64,000 bases of DNA, from assembly GCA_017302835.1 (NCBI GenBank), contig JAFLCC010000004.1, positions 124,001 to 188,000 of the forward strand. Direction: 5' to 3'. The notes beneath the pieces were generated by a model. It saw only the letters and a program-made list of their open reading frames with translations, was not told the origin of the DNA and searched no databases. Numbering within the stretch: the stretch's first letter is position 1; each line of letters begins with the position of its first letter. Source of the DNA: Deltaproteobacteria bacterium (GTDB taxonomy: Bacteria; Bdellovibrionota; Bdellovibrionia; Bdellovibrionales; Bdellovibrionaceae). A program made the position numbers and the translations under genes. This document shows, piece by piece, positions 36,601 to 45,626 of this stretch.

Positions 36601-37558
36601 TCTTCGTATTTGCCGCAATCACTTCTCTGATTTCAGGGGGTTTCACAATCACTAAATTGATTGAAGTTTTATCTTTATTTTGAAGACCAGTACCATTTTC
36701 AATAACAGAAATATTTCCCGCCGAATCCTTTACCCAAACTCTTATTTCATGAGAATAAGGAACAAAACCAATAAAAATAGGGGCTTTGGTGACTTTTAAA
36801 TTTTTTGAGGGCTCGATATCGACATTTGCAAAAATCTTCCAACATTCAGCATCCTCGGTAGGAGCCACTGAAGAATCCACTTTAATACAGTATTCAGTTA
36901 CTGGACTGAAAGAATCCGAAGCTTCAAAAGACACGCCCATATAACTTCGATTTACTTCAATTTTAGTAAAACCCTGACCAAGATTTTGAGAAGTCTGATC
37001 ATTAACAGATAAAGAATTTGCTAAAATGACTGGTGGCGAATTATCTACTGTAAAGTTGCCATCAGTCTCCTTGGTGTATCTGGTTCCAAAAGCATTTGTC
37101 GTTGTTAGTTTTATCTTGTAGGTATTAGATTCCCAACTTAATAAATCGCTGACTTCCCAATCATACTCCATGAGGCTCGCCCCCATGCTCGGAATCGAAT
37201 CGGCGACAACTTCCCACGTCGCCCCATTCGTTCGACTAAACTCTATTTTCGTTGAATAAAGTCCTTCATCTTTTGCATCAACGGGTTCAAGGTACCATTT
37301 AATCTTGTGCGTTTTCCCACCCTTAACGTACTCTCCACCCAAAAATGATTTCATATTTAAACCAGGAACGTTTATTTCAGGATCAATAGGATTATTCAAA
37401 CCAGGATCCCCCGTCACTGGTACTGATGGCATTAGTGAAAAAAGTTTCTCTGGGTCCCCGTCTTGGACCCGACTTGAGCAGGACATAAGTAATAGTAAAA
37501 CACAGCTGCCTACGATTTTGTGTAACTTACAAGTTACCCTTTGATTAATGAAACTCAT
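33659..37558 (-). CDS. Large lipoprotein with Ig-like region and NHL-like propeller
   Basis: This is a 1299-residue exported lipoprotein with lipobox LLLMSC. Residues about 60-330 hold two beta-sandwich-like segments (GGKTHKIKWYLEP..., FTVDNSPPVILA...). The remainder has propeller-like units such as SIVVTSWGRVYIRD, RIALDYKDRLLILEKNRIRRVEKDGKISTLVG and GFVVDPDNGDIFS. The N-terminal 830 residues align in pattern with the upstream 753-residue protein (same order of KWYL/KYRT, IFIGF/VFLGF, WVKDSAGNIS/WIKDQSGNVS), so they are paralogues. It is the last gene of the minus-strand lipoprotein operon. Its ATG overlaps the previous stop (TAATG). Function is probably binding at the surface. Confidence 0.8.
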   Translation of the reverse strand: MSFINQRVTCKLHKIVGSCVLLLLMSCSSRVQDGDPEKLFSLMPSVPVTGDPGLNNPIDPEINVPGLNMKSFLGGEYVKGGKTHKIKWYLEPVDAKDEGLYSTKIEFSRTNGATWEVVADSIPSMGASLMEYDWEVSDLLSWESNTYKIKLTTTNAFGTRYTKETDGNFTVDNSPPVILANSLSVNDQTSQNLGQGFTKIEVNRSYMGVSFEASDSFSPVTEYCIKVDSSVAPTEDAECWKIFANVDIEPSKNLKVTKAPIFIGFVPYSHEIRVWVKDSAGNISVIENGTGLQNKDKTSINLVIVKPPEIREVIAANTKSPSIPPSREELSVISGSSVFIKWKILPNGKGQLKETKGIVLEYTIDEETFLPVTTDNIINVQNGNCFADGDDQKYSGCYIWNGANLPVGGYFRVRVRAVNDVGLVNSVATPPMNSGVFRNVAGNTDNSLGNSGESAIFSYAGGGGTERTNPGSIVVTSWGRVYIRDDKFGILSVDPSDGESKVYIKKGNPSLNVQPGEDQDISEAQTVPLRIALDYKDRLLILEKNRIRRVEKDGKISTLVGVKPGLERFKDSGLVSGTDKVGWFDKNADGQFKYLTSEGCFSTSNTKGIPSLYYDFLNTDAYSTFMWPLPNGDIYFSSAPLFDKKVQSEVGKAPYITVFKNKDLKGNLVNRIYPIRLCGVGAYNSKQDPYFNLSETNLRSVPGLLFNPSNSYIESIAVRGGVPLADNKSIIPSGLTFNPRSGKSRGSNTIYPNPIGKWGYASHLQSRKGALHVMQDAYGVLRYNASLNTWEKVFRDGRGQCFDETRASDCYVDILDYYLTDDNISYFYDRGRVRAIVNNKIRTILGQSRKFGNEGSPFAARFNMIEHFGVWGASGNQKIIVFDTRENAMREIEPGQRIRHIMGNEGEGKCDINPGDGNLVCQTGFYSWGTSNSAIGNSFNSSTKAGDMKMSGSVYKIQYWDWSTGFVVDPDNGDIFSQSSGGPRNGIARFYRNASGDRFGQMILGAYNNSKTFLSSNATSSCNNNNGMNCDISTVSRSPYFSSAYPAVIPAFGIDYRTGNKTILATTHDWSYANTDSKGNQLGSYKQCYMKALRLPTSIPDLNPITSTNLSTSLVQHVMGKDGDCAGYSGVTERISNVGGTILTGDNNFPSWHSTTIPHRFIPGEDSLFMSWRGSNSILKVDFVRQSVVGAGDNVIIGSRVNSIAAALPHSIFNYNFKKTGDNKTVFYYCASNAKLYKFVVSGANGSGTATELMLPSSSMGCSTRGKTLEWTSSSKEAFYFVYKQNGLDAIGEYYVGSN

Positions 37559-39819
37559 TATTCACCTGCCTTAAACGACAAGATAGATTTTACTTTTCCA
37601 TCATCATCAATAAAACGAAGTCTGTTTTGATCTACAAAAAAGACTCTTCCCCACTCCGTTACAAAAAAATCTTTAATACGAACTTGGCAATTTCCTGAAG
37701 GCGTATCATTGGCACAGTAGCTGGCACCTGCGCCAAAATCAGAAAGAAGTGAGAGCCAACTCGATCCCGCTTCATTACTTGAAATTTTACTTAAAGTTCC
37801 CTGAAGAGCGTTCATCATAAAAATTTGCCCTGAACGATGAGAAGAGAAAATGACATTTCCCCAATGCCAAGGAGTAAAAGATTGGATCTGCTCTAGAAAC
37901 TGTCCCTTGCCATCAAAGACAAGGCTCACCAAATCATTGCAAGTTTTAGATGCGCCAACACCGGTTGGAGCGCAAGCTCTTAAATATATTTTTTTAATCT
38001 CGCTAGTTTGAAAATCAAAAACAGCAGTAGAAACTCCATAGACCTCTAAATCTTTTAACGAGTCCCCATTTTCGGTAGTTAATTCTTCACCTTTACTGTT
38101 GACCGTTTTCATTGTCAGGGTGCTGATTCTTAGGCTTTCAGACCGATTTGGATTATAAAAACGAAGACTAAAAACATTCCCACTGGCAGGTTTTAATTGT
38201 TTCACCGGATCTTCACTAGAGAACATCAAGGACCCGTCTGGCAAAGAAGAAAAACTTCCAAACCATCGCAAGTTATCAGAATAGGTAATTTTTAAATCCG
38301 TAGCGGATTTATCATCAGAAGTTATTTGACTTCCGCCACCAATGAGATCGTCAAAGTGAGGACTAGCTGTTGATAAATTGGTTACTTTTGAAATAAGGAC
38401 GTCTCCAGTTTGGGTTTTATCCATGACCCATAAATCCTCATTTGAATCCAAAGCTATACGAAGTGGATCATAAACCCGAGCTGTTGCCGTTCCCCCCGTC
38501 AGATGATTTCCTTGAGGGATTAATACCGAATAAGTGCCATTATTTAAATCAAAACGAAGAATTCCTTTTGGTGTGCCATTATGTTTTATATAGGCCACTC
38601 CAGCGGAGGTAACAACCAAAGATCCAGGATCCCCCATATTAAGAGCACTGTCTCCACTGGCGTATTTGGCAATGGTTCCAGAGGCCGAAGCATTTGAATT
38701 TAATGTTAAATCAGCATCAAAAGTAGGAGTCAGGGTGTGAGTATCAGGGTTCCAAAAAGAAGACCCGGAATGAGAAACTGAGCTTTGCGAAAGAACCACT
38801 TTGTCTTTACCTGCTAAACCATAGGTTGTCACGTCATCAACCGTGTTCGATGTCATTGTGGATACATTGCCTGATTGATCTTTTATCCACAAATAATAAT
38901 TAAGACTTGCTTTGGCGGTAAATCCTAAAAAAACAGGAATGGATACAATTGTCATATCTTGTTGAGAATTTACAGAATACACAGGGTTAAAAGGCATTGT
39001 TGAAACCCAACAGGAATCATTCTGGTCGGGAGTTGTGGTTTCTAATTTAAGACATAAGTGACTCACTCTATTTAAATTATCACTGGCTGCATATAATTCT
39101 AACTCAATAAAACCATTTAGATTTGATTGCTTAATTCCAAAACCTTTTTTAGGTGAGGGTTGAGACGTGGCCAAACTTGGAGAAATGGAATCGATAGTAA
39201 AGTAACCGCTAGACTGTACTGTTCCAGATTGATTATCCAGTCGCTTACTCGTAACTCGAATTTTAAAATCAAGACCATTTAATAAAATAGGATTTCCGGA
39301 AGCATCCAACAAACAGTTTTTACCTTCAACATGAGGACAAATATTCCATTTGTAGGAAACAATTTCGTTATCATTTGACACTATTTTGTCGGCTATCAAC
39401 TTCCAATCAGCATCTGATTCTCTTTTAAATTCCAACTTGCTGTAAACAGATTTAAATTTGGCATAAGAAATATGAGTTCTATATTTAACATAGTATGAAT
39501 TTCCACCTTTTAAAAACTCATTATTATTTAAATTCAATAAATCAACAGAAATAACTCCATTTACATTAGGGTCGCCAAACTTATCGCCTCCCTCCGAAGT
39601 ACAGGTTCTGCCGATGGAAGGATCTTCATAGCAATTTCCACCCGTTCCGCTTCCTCCGCTTCCAGGGACTGTTGAATTTGAATCAGAATTTTTTGGATTT
39701 TGAGTGGAGCTTCCATCTGAAAGTAAACCATCTTTAGGATCGCTAACACGAGAATCACAAGCACCAAAGAATAAGACTCCTGATAACAAGAAAAAAACAT
39801 AAAAATAGAGTTTCTTCAT
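37558..39819 (-). CDS. Lipoprotein paralogous to the next gene, shortened at the C-terminus
   Basis: This is a 753-residue lipoprotein (start ATG 39819 with GGAGG 5 nt upstream; frame opening at 39837 is less likely). The lipobox is LFFGAC. It shares the order of domains with the 1299-residue neighbour: beta-sandwiches, then VVTSAGVAYIKHNGTPKGILRFD, LRIALDSNEDLWVMDK and a last unit TEWGRVFFVDQNRLRFIDDDGKVKSILSFKAGE. It ends exactly where the neighbour continues with GQSRKFGNEG, so it lacks the last ~470 residues. Either it is naturally short or was truncated. The stop TAA shares a base with the next ATG. Confidence 0.8.
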   Translation of the reverse strand: MKKLYFYVFFLLSGVLFFGACDSRVSDPKDGLLSDGSSTQNPKNSDSNSTVPGSGGSGTGGNCYEDPSIGRTCTSEGGDKFGDPNVNGVISVDLLNLNNNEFLKGGNSYYVKYRTHISYAKFKSVYSKLEFKRESDADWKLIADKIVSNDNEIVSYKWNICPHVEGKNCLLDASGNPILLNGLDFKIRVTSKRLDNQSGTVQSSGYFTIDSISPSLATSQPSPKKGFGIKQSNLNGFIELELYAASDNLNRVSHLCLKLETTTPDQNDSCWVSTMPFNPVYSVNSQQDMTIVSIPVFLGFTAKASLNYYLWIKDQSGNVSTMTSNTVDDVTTYGLAGKDKVVLSQSSVSHSGSSFWNPDTHTLTPTFDADLTLNSNASASGTIAKYASGDSALNMGDPGSLVVTSAGVAYIKHNGTPKGILRFDLNNGTYSVLIPQGNHLTGGTATARVYDPLRIALDSNEDLWVMDKTQTGDVLISKVTNLSTASPHFDDLIGGGSQITSDDKSATDLKITYSDNLRWFGSFSSLPDGSLMFSSEDPVKQLKPASGNVFSLRFYNPNRSESLRISTLTMKTVNSKGEELTTENGDSLKDLEVYGVSTAVFDFQTSEIKKIYLRACAPTGVGASKTCNDLVSLVFDGKGQFLEQIQSFTPWHWGNVIFSSHRSGQIFMMNALQGTLSKISSNEAGSSWLSLLSDFGAGASYCANDTPSGNCQVRIKDFFVTEWGRVFFVDQNRLRFIDDDGKVKSILSFKAGE

Positions 39820-39821
39820 TT

Positions 39822-41849
39822 TTACCTCCCCACGCAACGAACACTCAGTTCAGAGGTTTTTGGTTGAATCCTTCGATATCCATTTCCAATATTAATAACC
39901 CATGCCTTATCCACTTCCGCCGAAGAACTCGTTGCCGTCCATTCCTCACTTCCGACAGAAACATCGGGTAAAACGAATCTGAGTCCATTGTGATTTGCTA
40001 ACATGTAGTCGTACATTGTAGGCAAACGCCAAAACACCCTGCCATTATTTTTTTGAGCTACTGGCAAGGTGGCAAGCCCAGCCTTACCAGATTGATTTGT
40101 CCCCGTACTCATAAATCCATATGTGGCCGAGGCATCATCAGCGATAAATCCATTAAAACCTTCAATACAAGCGCTGATAGGGTGCTTATTTAAATTATTC
40201 TGGTATCCGTCAGAAGAATCACATATATTTGCAGGGTCATCTTCACGAAATTTCTCATCAATGAGATTGCTATTGCTATTTCCAGAGGCCTTACACCAAG
40301 TAAGACCGATAGTTCCTGATACCTTGGAGCTCCATAATAATCCTGTAGAATTGTCTTTCCAAACTTCATAGTTAACTCCAGGAGAAATATTTTTTCGAGA
40401 AATTAACGTCCACTTTCCCTGTCCTGCATTTCCTTTTAAAATCCCATCCCAAGTGGTGTTTACACTCCCAAGAACAGTCCGACAGTTGGCTTCTTTAGCA
40501 TCCATAGTTCCGTTATTTTGACCGCAACTGGTATCACCCCATGGGGTCACATTATCATTTAGTTTTCGATTAACTTTATTGCTATTAGAAATTTCTTCAG
40601 AGTCAGTAGCAATTTTAGGAATGAACCGATAACTTGTAGGAGCTGCCGACAACGGATTATAAGAGGCCTCAACCTCACTAAAGGGAGGCGATGGTGGCCG
40701 AGGTCCTGGTGGTTCTTGATAGACCATCCTCTTTATTCCGGGATCCCGATGGGCTCCAGAACCCCAGTAAAAACCTTCCGTAACAAAAGTTCCCATGACA
40801 CCATATATTTGCTCACCGGCCTTGATGTTACTTGCTACCAAATAACCAGTTGATTGATCTTTGGTGGAAAAATTAAAAAAACAATTTCCAGAATTATCAT
40901 CATCACAATTTTTAGCTCTTCCCCCGTAAGGCTGATCATAAACCCAATTTCCAATTTTACTTGGAAAACAGGCTACCTGGTTAATAGCATCATCAACCGC
41001 AGGATCTTCATTACAAGTTTTTACTCTGTAAACTATTTTATAGGTACTCGGATTGGCTGTATCTACTTTGACCCAACAGGCTGAAGTGAGAACCTGCCCA
41101 ACGACACAATCAGCAGCTCTTCCACCATAGGCCGTGGTATGTAAATAATCTCCTTCTTTAACTTCGCAGTAGTTTTTCACAATAGAATTGACATCACATT
41201 TTTTAAAATCAACTTGATTTGGATAAAAATAATTATTACCACTTTGATACCAACAAGGCCCGGAAAAACTAGTCCCTGTTTCCGCTGTAGTTACCGGTGT
41301 GCAAACTTGGGATCTCCCTCCGTAGGGAGTCTGATAAGCGTTTTTATTATTTGTTTTTAAAATACAGGTAGAAGGATTTATCATTCCATTGACTAAATTT
41401 GATGAAACACACTGAGCTAACGATTGATTATCCAGATCTCCGCTCACTCCAAAAATGGATTTACCTTTGGCAATATTTGTTGCTACTAAATCTAAATCAT
41501 TCAAAGTGACCGTTTTATTTTCATAAAAACCTACGGGCACAGTGACGCTTTTACTTCCTGTTGACCCAATAAGATTAGTTCCTATCTGAGTATGACCATT
41601 AAATTCAGAATCATAGGTATAACTTCCTTTTTGATTCACAATACACTCACCTGCGGCACTTGCACCCTCTATACATTTTTGAGAAGTGGTAGGAACAGGC
41701 ACAACAACGGTGTTGTTATTTGAAGGTAAAACGTTGGCATCTCCGTTAACAGCGGCAGTTTCTTTTTTTTCAATTTGGTCTTTCTTTTCACAAGAAATTT
41801 GTAGAAGAAAGAAAATGGTTATTCCAATATATTTGTACGACCTATACAT
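39822..41849 (-). CDS. Lipoprotein with YGGR/CW repeats and a C-terminal DUF1566 domain
   Basis: The protein has 675 residues with lipobox LLQISC. Three repeats of the form Y-GGR-x2-C ... CW (TPYGGRSQVC, TAYGGRAADC, QPYGGRAKNC) span roughly 170-330. The C-terminal ~220 residues form a DUF1566/Lcl C-type-lectin-like fold: EVWKDNSTGLLWSSK, WRLPTMYDYMLANHNG, EEWTATSSS, RCVGR. Such lipoproteins are displayed on the surface and may bind glycans. It is a clear paralogue of the upstream gene. GGGGG lies 4 nt before the ATG. It overlaps its upstream neighbour by 31 nt and is followed 2 nt later by the next lipoprotein. Confidence 0.83.
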   Translation of the reverse strand: MYRSYKYIGITIFFLLQISCEKKDQIEKKETAAVNGDANVLPSNNNTVVVPVPTTSQKCIEGASAAGECIVNQKGSYTYDSEFNGHTQIGTNLIGSTGSKSVTVPVGFYENKTVTLNDLDLVATNIAKGKSIFGVSGDLDNQSLAQCVSSNLVNGMINPSTCILKTNNKNAYQTPYGGRSQVCTPVTTAETGTSFSGPCWYQSGNNYFYPNQVDFKKCDVNSIVKNYCEVKEGDYLHTTAYGGRAADCVVGQVLTSACWVKVDTANPSTYKIVYRVKTCNEDPAVDDAINQVACFPSKIGNWVYDQPYGGRAKNCDDDNSGNCFFNFSTKDQSTGYLVASNIKAGEQIYGVMGTFVTEGFYWGSGAHRDPGIKRMVYQEPPGPRPPSPPFSEVEASYNPLSAAPTSYRFIPKIATDSEEISNSNKVNRKLNDNVTPWGDTSCGQNNGTMDAKEANCRTVLGSVNTTWDGILKGNAGQGKWTLISRKNISPGVNYEVWKDNSTGLLWSSKVSGTIGLTWCKASGNSNSNLIDEKFREDDPANICDSSDGYQNNLNKHPISACIEGFNGFIADDASATYGFMSTGTNQSGKAGLATLPVAQKNNGRVFWRLPTMYDYMLANHNGLRFVLPDVSVGSEEWTATSSSAEVDKAWVINIGNGYRRIQPKTSELSVRCVGR

Positions 41850-43855
41850 CGAACCCCCGCTGTCATCCCCCGGTTGATAAACTTATGGTTTCCGAGTTTA
41901 GTTGAAAAGGCCCATGCCTCTGCTTTATTTGAATTATTTATTGTGGCCGTCCATTCAAATAAACTTGAATTACCAGAAAGCGCTTTTCCCATGTCAGGTA
42001 AAACAAATCGAATCCCATTATACTCGGCCACTTCATAATCATAAACACTTGGTAACCGCCAACCTACAGCTGGTGTTGATAACGAAGAAAGACCACTTTT
42101 ACCTTCTTCGGATGGATCCAATTCAGTAAACCCTGTCCCTTCATAGCAGGCACTTATCGCATTTCCAGAGGTGTTTTGATAAAGTGAATTATCGCAATAA
42201 TCGTTTGGATCGTTTTCTTGGGCAATATTTCCAGTTATATTATTATTACCTGAAGCCTTACACCAATTCGCATTCGTTGAGATAAGAGAACTCCACAATA
42301 AGCCAGTATTTTCATCTAACCAAACTTCACGGCCTCTATTGGCAAGACTTTGGCCACGGCGAGAAACCAGTTTCCATTTAGATTGCCCCGCATTTCCACG
42401 ATTGGTACCATCCCAAACAGCATTAATACCAAAAACGTTGGCACAGTCAGAAATTCGAGAACGCGTGGTCCAGGAGTTTCCACTGGCATCTTTGGCTCCA
42501 ACACCGCAAGAAGCGTTTCCCCAACCGGATCGATCGACGCCAGAAATTTCGGTAGCATAGGTTCCATCATTATCCAATCTAGCCATAGGAACTTCGCGAT
42601 ACCCATCTGATAACCCTGCATCTTTATCGCTAATTCCTGAATAAACAAAGGTTTCGTCAGAAATAGCCAGAGGGTAGGCGTAAGAATCTCGATGGGCACC
42701 GGACTTCCAAGAACCTTCGCCTCTAAATTTGCCTTTGATACCAAAAATAGTGACACCAGCCTTAATAACACTAGGAATTAAATTGGGCTCCAAAACATTT
42801 TTTTCAACGGTCAACCAACAAAAACCATTCTTATTTTTTAAACAAAGCGCTTCTCTACCTCCATACTTTTGAAGGTATACATATCCTGCCGACTTACTAA
42901 CAATGCTAGAAGGATCTTCAGAATTATTGCTATTGATTCGAACTCGACAATCTGAATTTGTTTGTGAATTCCAGGAACACCAGTTACTCAAAAGATTCGA
43001 AGTAACAAAACCTCTACTTACTGTATTTATTTGATCGGCCCAACACGAAGTAGAATTTTTGCTTTCATCTGTTTTACACAAATTTGACCTTCCTCCATAG
43101 GGTGAATCATAAACAAAAAGACTTGGTCTGGCCCAACACATTCCTCCTACAGGAATAGGTGTTAGTGAATTTTCCATAGAAGTAGCACACTGAGGAGAAA
43201 CCGTTTTTTGGACTGGAGAAGTATAAACTTTTGATGCTGAATCAACCCAACATCCGTTCTGAGGAATGGTGCTATTGTTTAATGAGCACAGATTAAATCG
43301 CCCACCAAATAGAACATCATATATATACAAATCTTTTGAAAGGGCACACCCGCCTACCCCAAAAGTGATAGGATAATTTCCTATATCACAAGCATCCGAT
43401 CGCGAAATATCTAGGGTGCCAACAACACCAAATAAATTAACATCTTTCTTAATATTCCCAGCAACTAAATTCGCATCTGAAAAATTAAGATGCGTCCCTC
43501 CAGGAAACCATCCCACTGGAATTAAATCTGATGATTTATCGCGAATCTCGATATCAGTTAAACGATCAGGCCCCCTCCCACCATTTTCAGCTGAATAAAA
43601 ATACATGTTCGTGGAAAGTTTGCAAATTTCACTATTAAAACCGTTCACTATACAATTAATTATTTCTTTTCCTGCCGGAATATTCACAGTGCCGTCTTGA
43701 TTCTCACCTATTTCCGTTGTCTGACCTGAATTTGCTTCAGGTAAAGAATCTGAAGTACTATTGTTCGGTGAGCAAGCACTCATTATGAAAATCAAGCCGA
43801 TCAAAAAGCTGGATAAAGAAAACTGAATTAACTTTTCAAATAAAGTAATTTTCAT
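41819..43855 (-). CDS. Lipoprotein with YGGR/CW repeats and a C-terminal DUF1566 domain
   Basis: This is a 678-residue paralogue of the next gene (start ATG 43855 with AGGGGG upstream, preferred over a frame opening at 43882). The lipobox is IMSAC. Repeats ENGGRGPDRLTD, LFGGRFNLC, SPYGGRSNLC and KYGGREALC lie at about 70-350, each with a following CW. The DUF1566-like end has EVWLDENTGLLWSSL, VGWRLPSVYDYEVAEYNG and FEWTATINN, then VRCIGRTNILE. This is the first gene of the lipoprotein operon; a ~300-bp gap separates it from the envelope-protein genes behind it. Similar repeats in the two paralogues indicate recent duplication. A function in adhesion or carbohydrate binding is likely but unproven. 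Confidence 0.83.
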   Translation of the reverse strand: MKITLFEKLIQFSLSSFLIGLIFIMSACSPNNSTSDSLPEANSGQTTEIGENQDGTVNIPAGKEIINCIVNGFNSEICKLSTNMYFYSAENGGRGPDRLTDIEIRDKSSDLIPVGWFPGGTHLNFSDANLVAGNIKKDVNLFGVVGTLDISRSDACDIGNYPITFGVGGCALSKDLYIYDVLFGGRFNLCSLNNSTIPQNGCWVDSASKVYTSPVQKTVSPQCATSMENSLTPIPVGGMCWARPSLFVYDSPYGGRSNLCKTDESKNSTSCWADQINTVSRGFVTSNLLSNWCSWNSQTNSDCRVRINSNNSEDPSSIVSKSAGYVYLQKYGGREALCLKNKNGFCWLTVEKNVLEPNLIPSVIKAGVTIFGIKGKFRGEGSWKSGAHRDSYAYPLAISDETFVYSGISDKDAGLSDGYREVPMARLDNDGTYATEISGVDRSGWGNASCGVGAKDASGNSWTTRSRISDCANVFGINAVWDGTNRGNAGQSKWKLVSRRGQSLANRGREVWLDENTGLLWSSLISTNANWCKASGNNNITGNIAQENDPNDYCDNSLYQNTSGNAISACYEGTGFTELDPSEEGKSGLSSLSTPAVGWRLPSVYDYEVAEYNGIRFVLPDMGKALSGNSSLFEWTATINNSNKAEAWAFSTKLGNHKFINRGMTAGVRCIGRTNILE

Positions 43856-44111
43856 TCTTCTTCCCCCTCTAAAAATTTGCAATCTCGTCTCAATTTACCT
43901 TAAATTGTCTCTTTAAGTTGCTGTCCCTCAACTATGATATCAATTTTTATTAACACTTTCTACAACTCTGAAATTATTGAAAAAAGAATGTTCAAAGGTC
44001 TGTATCAAAATGATTTTTCAAAGATCAATACGCCTCAGTTCCTGGCTATTTCCATTTCTACTTTACATAGGCTAGGTCAAGATAGGAAGGAATCCAATTG
44101 AAACGTATCAA

Positions 44112-44136
44112 ATAGATCCATTAATTATGGATCTAT
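44112..44136 (-). promoter_or_regulatory. Perfect inverted repeat, possible terminator or operator
   Basis: ATAGATCCAT (44112-44121) and ATGGATCTAT (44127-44136) are exact inverted arms with a 5-nt loop TAATT. It lies 44 nt after the stop of the minus-strand envelope-protein gene and is followed on the minus strand by TTTGAT. The stem has little G/C, so it would be a weak terminator; an operator for the following lipoprotein operon is the alternative. The rest of the 44137-44179 and 43856-44111 gap shows nothing else that I can support. Confidence 0.45.
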
Positions 44137-44179
44137 AATTCAAGCCATTTTAAACAGGCTATTAATACGGGTTCTAAGA

Positions 44180-45607
44180 TTAAAATTGAAGATTAAACAT
44201 CAACTGATCTAAATCAGCTTTTCGAGAAAGACCCGAAGAATTGCGAACATTTAAAGATTGTTTTTCGTAGTAGATTCCTAACTCCCATGGTTTAATTCCA
44301 ATAAAAGTATAGGAATAACCAAGCTTCAACATAGTATGACCTTTAATAACATTGGACCCGAGGGATTGCGATCCTACGGAAAAATCGACTTTATGAAACT
44401 CGTTAATATTATATGAAAAATGAAGACCTAAACCCATTTGCCCCACCTGAATCGCGGTGTTACTAAAAGGATGAGAAAAACTTCGATAGGAAGTTAATAG
44501 ATTTGCAAGAATATTAAATTTTTTCTGATACAACAAATATCCAAAATTAGTATTAAAATCAAAATACTCTAGCTTTTCTTCACTTACCCCATATGGCAAT
44601 GTGGTTGAAGACCCTACGCTGACTTGATATTTATTAGCCAAGAGTTTACTCCGAGCGTAAACCTGAGCTGCAAAAGAAGAACTACTTTTCTTGGTATTTC
44701 CATAATCCGCATTTTCAATCTGTAAAGATAGCGAGTCCATTCCCAGTGCGAAGTTGACATCAAAAGTCGAAGATATAAATGCCGCCAGTTTTAAAATATA
44801 AGATTTTTCAGAGGCAGATAGGGTTTTATTTTTATCAGTCAATGAATCTATTTTTTCTTTTAAGTTTACAATTTCTGTTTGAAGTCCCGATATAAATTTC
44901 TGATTTTTATCATATTCTGCATTCGCAGCCAAAATCTCAAACTTATAATCTCCCTTATGTTTAATAAGAATACTGCCAATAACTCTATCAGCATTATTTG
45001 TATTTGGAAGCTCATACAAACGCCATCGTTCACCTTTTCCTTTGTAATCAAAAAAAGAAGATGAAACAATTTCAGCATCCTCTGGCACTGAAATAACAAT
45101 AGCTTTAGGTTTCTGTGGTCTTTCGATGCAATTTACTCCTACAGCAAAATTCGGCGAATTTTCCTTTTCGACCTTTAATTCAGGAAATGCGGATCCACAT
45201 TGATGGTAGAAAATCTGAGTTTTATCAAATTTATGAGTCAATTTAATTCTTAACTTAACACCCATACTATCTTTGATTTCAATTTCATTTTCTAAAAAAG
45301 ACGAAGTGAATTTTATATTTCTTCCCGACCAAGAAATTCTTCCGGTTTTAGCTGTAACTTCTTCAAGAGTTAATCTTGCAGGAACTTCCAATTCTACATA
45401 AAATGAAAATGCATTCAAGGGAACTCCTATATCTTTTGAAACCTCCTGAAAAAGTTCTTTTTCATTAATAACCTTAAAATCTTTCATGAGTTCTACGTCC
45501 AAGGGGTTTTTATTCTTTATTTTATAAAGTTCAATTTTAGCAAAAGAACTCAGCGGTGCATAACTAAAAAAAAATAGAATGACAAACCAAAGACTTTTCT
45601 TACACAT
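44180..45607 (-). CDS. Envelope protein with a coiled coil and a C-terminal beta-barrel-like domain
   Basis: This is a 475-residue exported protein starting at ATG 45607 (GGGGAGAT 6 nt upstream), which begins the signal peptide CKKSLWFVILFFFSYAPLSSFA; the longer frame to 45778 overlaps the previous gene and is unlikely. After the signal comes a beta-rich region with a Cys pair (YHQCGSAF and VGVNCIERP). A coiled coil follows (residues about 235-265, NLKEKIDSLTDKNKTLSASEKS), then about 200 residues of alternating amphipathic strands ending in MFNLQF with a terminal Phe. That pattern fits an outer-membrane beta-barrel. Its place behind the MotA/MotB-like genes suggests it is part of the same envelope complex. 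Confidence 0.7.
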   Translation of the reverse strand: MCKKSLWFVILFFFSYAPLSSFAKIELYKIKNKNPLDVELMKDFKVINEKELFQEVSKDIGVPLNAFSFYVELEVPARLTLEEVTAKTGRISWSGRNIKFTSSFLENEIEIKDSMGVKLRIKLTHKFDKTQIFYHQCGSAFPELKVEKENSPNFAVGVNCIERPQKPKAIVISVPEDAEIVSSSFFDYKGKGERWRLYELPNTNNADRVIGSILIKHKGDYKFEILAANAEYDKNQKFISGLQTEIVNLKEKIDSLTDKNKTLSASEKSYILKLAAFISSTFDVNFALGMDSLSLQIENADYGNTKKSSSSFAAQVYARSKLLANKYQVSVGSSTTLPYGVSEEKLEYFDFNTNFGYLLYQKKFNILANLLTSYRSFSHPFSNTAIQVGQMGLGLHFSYNINEFHKVDFSVGSQSLGSNVIKGHTMLKLGYSYTFIGIKPWELGIYYEKQSLNVRNSSGLSRKADLDQLMFNLQF

Positions 45608-45626
45608 TTTATCTCCCCATCTTAAT

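Noticed and set aside
33659-43855. Many plus-strand ORFs of 60-110 codons within this span
   Set aside because: They lie antisense to long lipoprotein frames, have no ribosome sites or protein-like character, and are by-products of the codon pattern.
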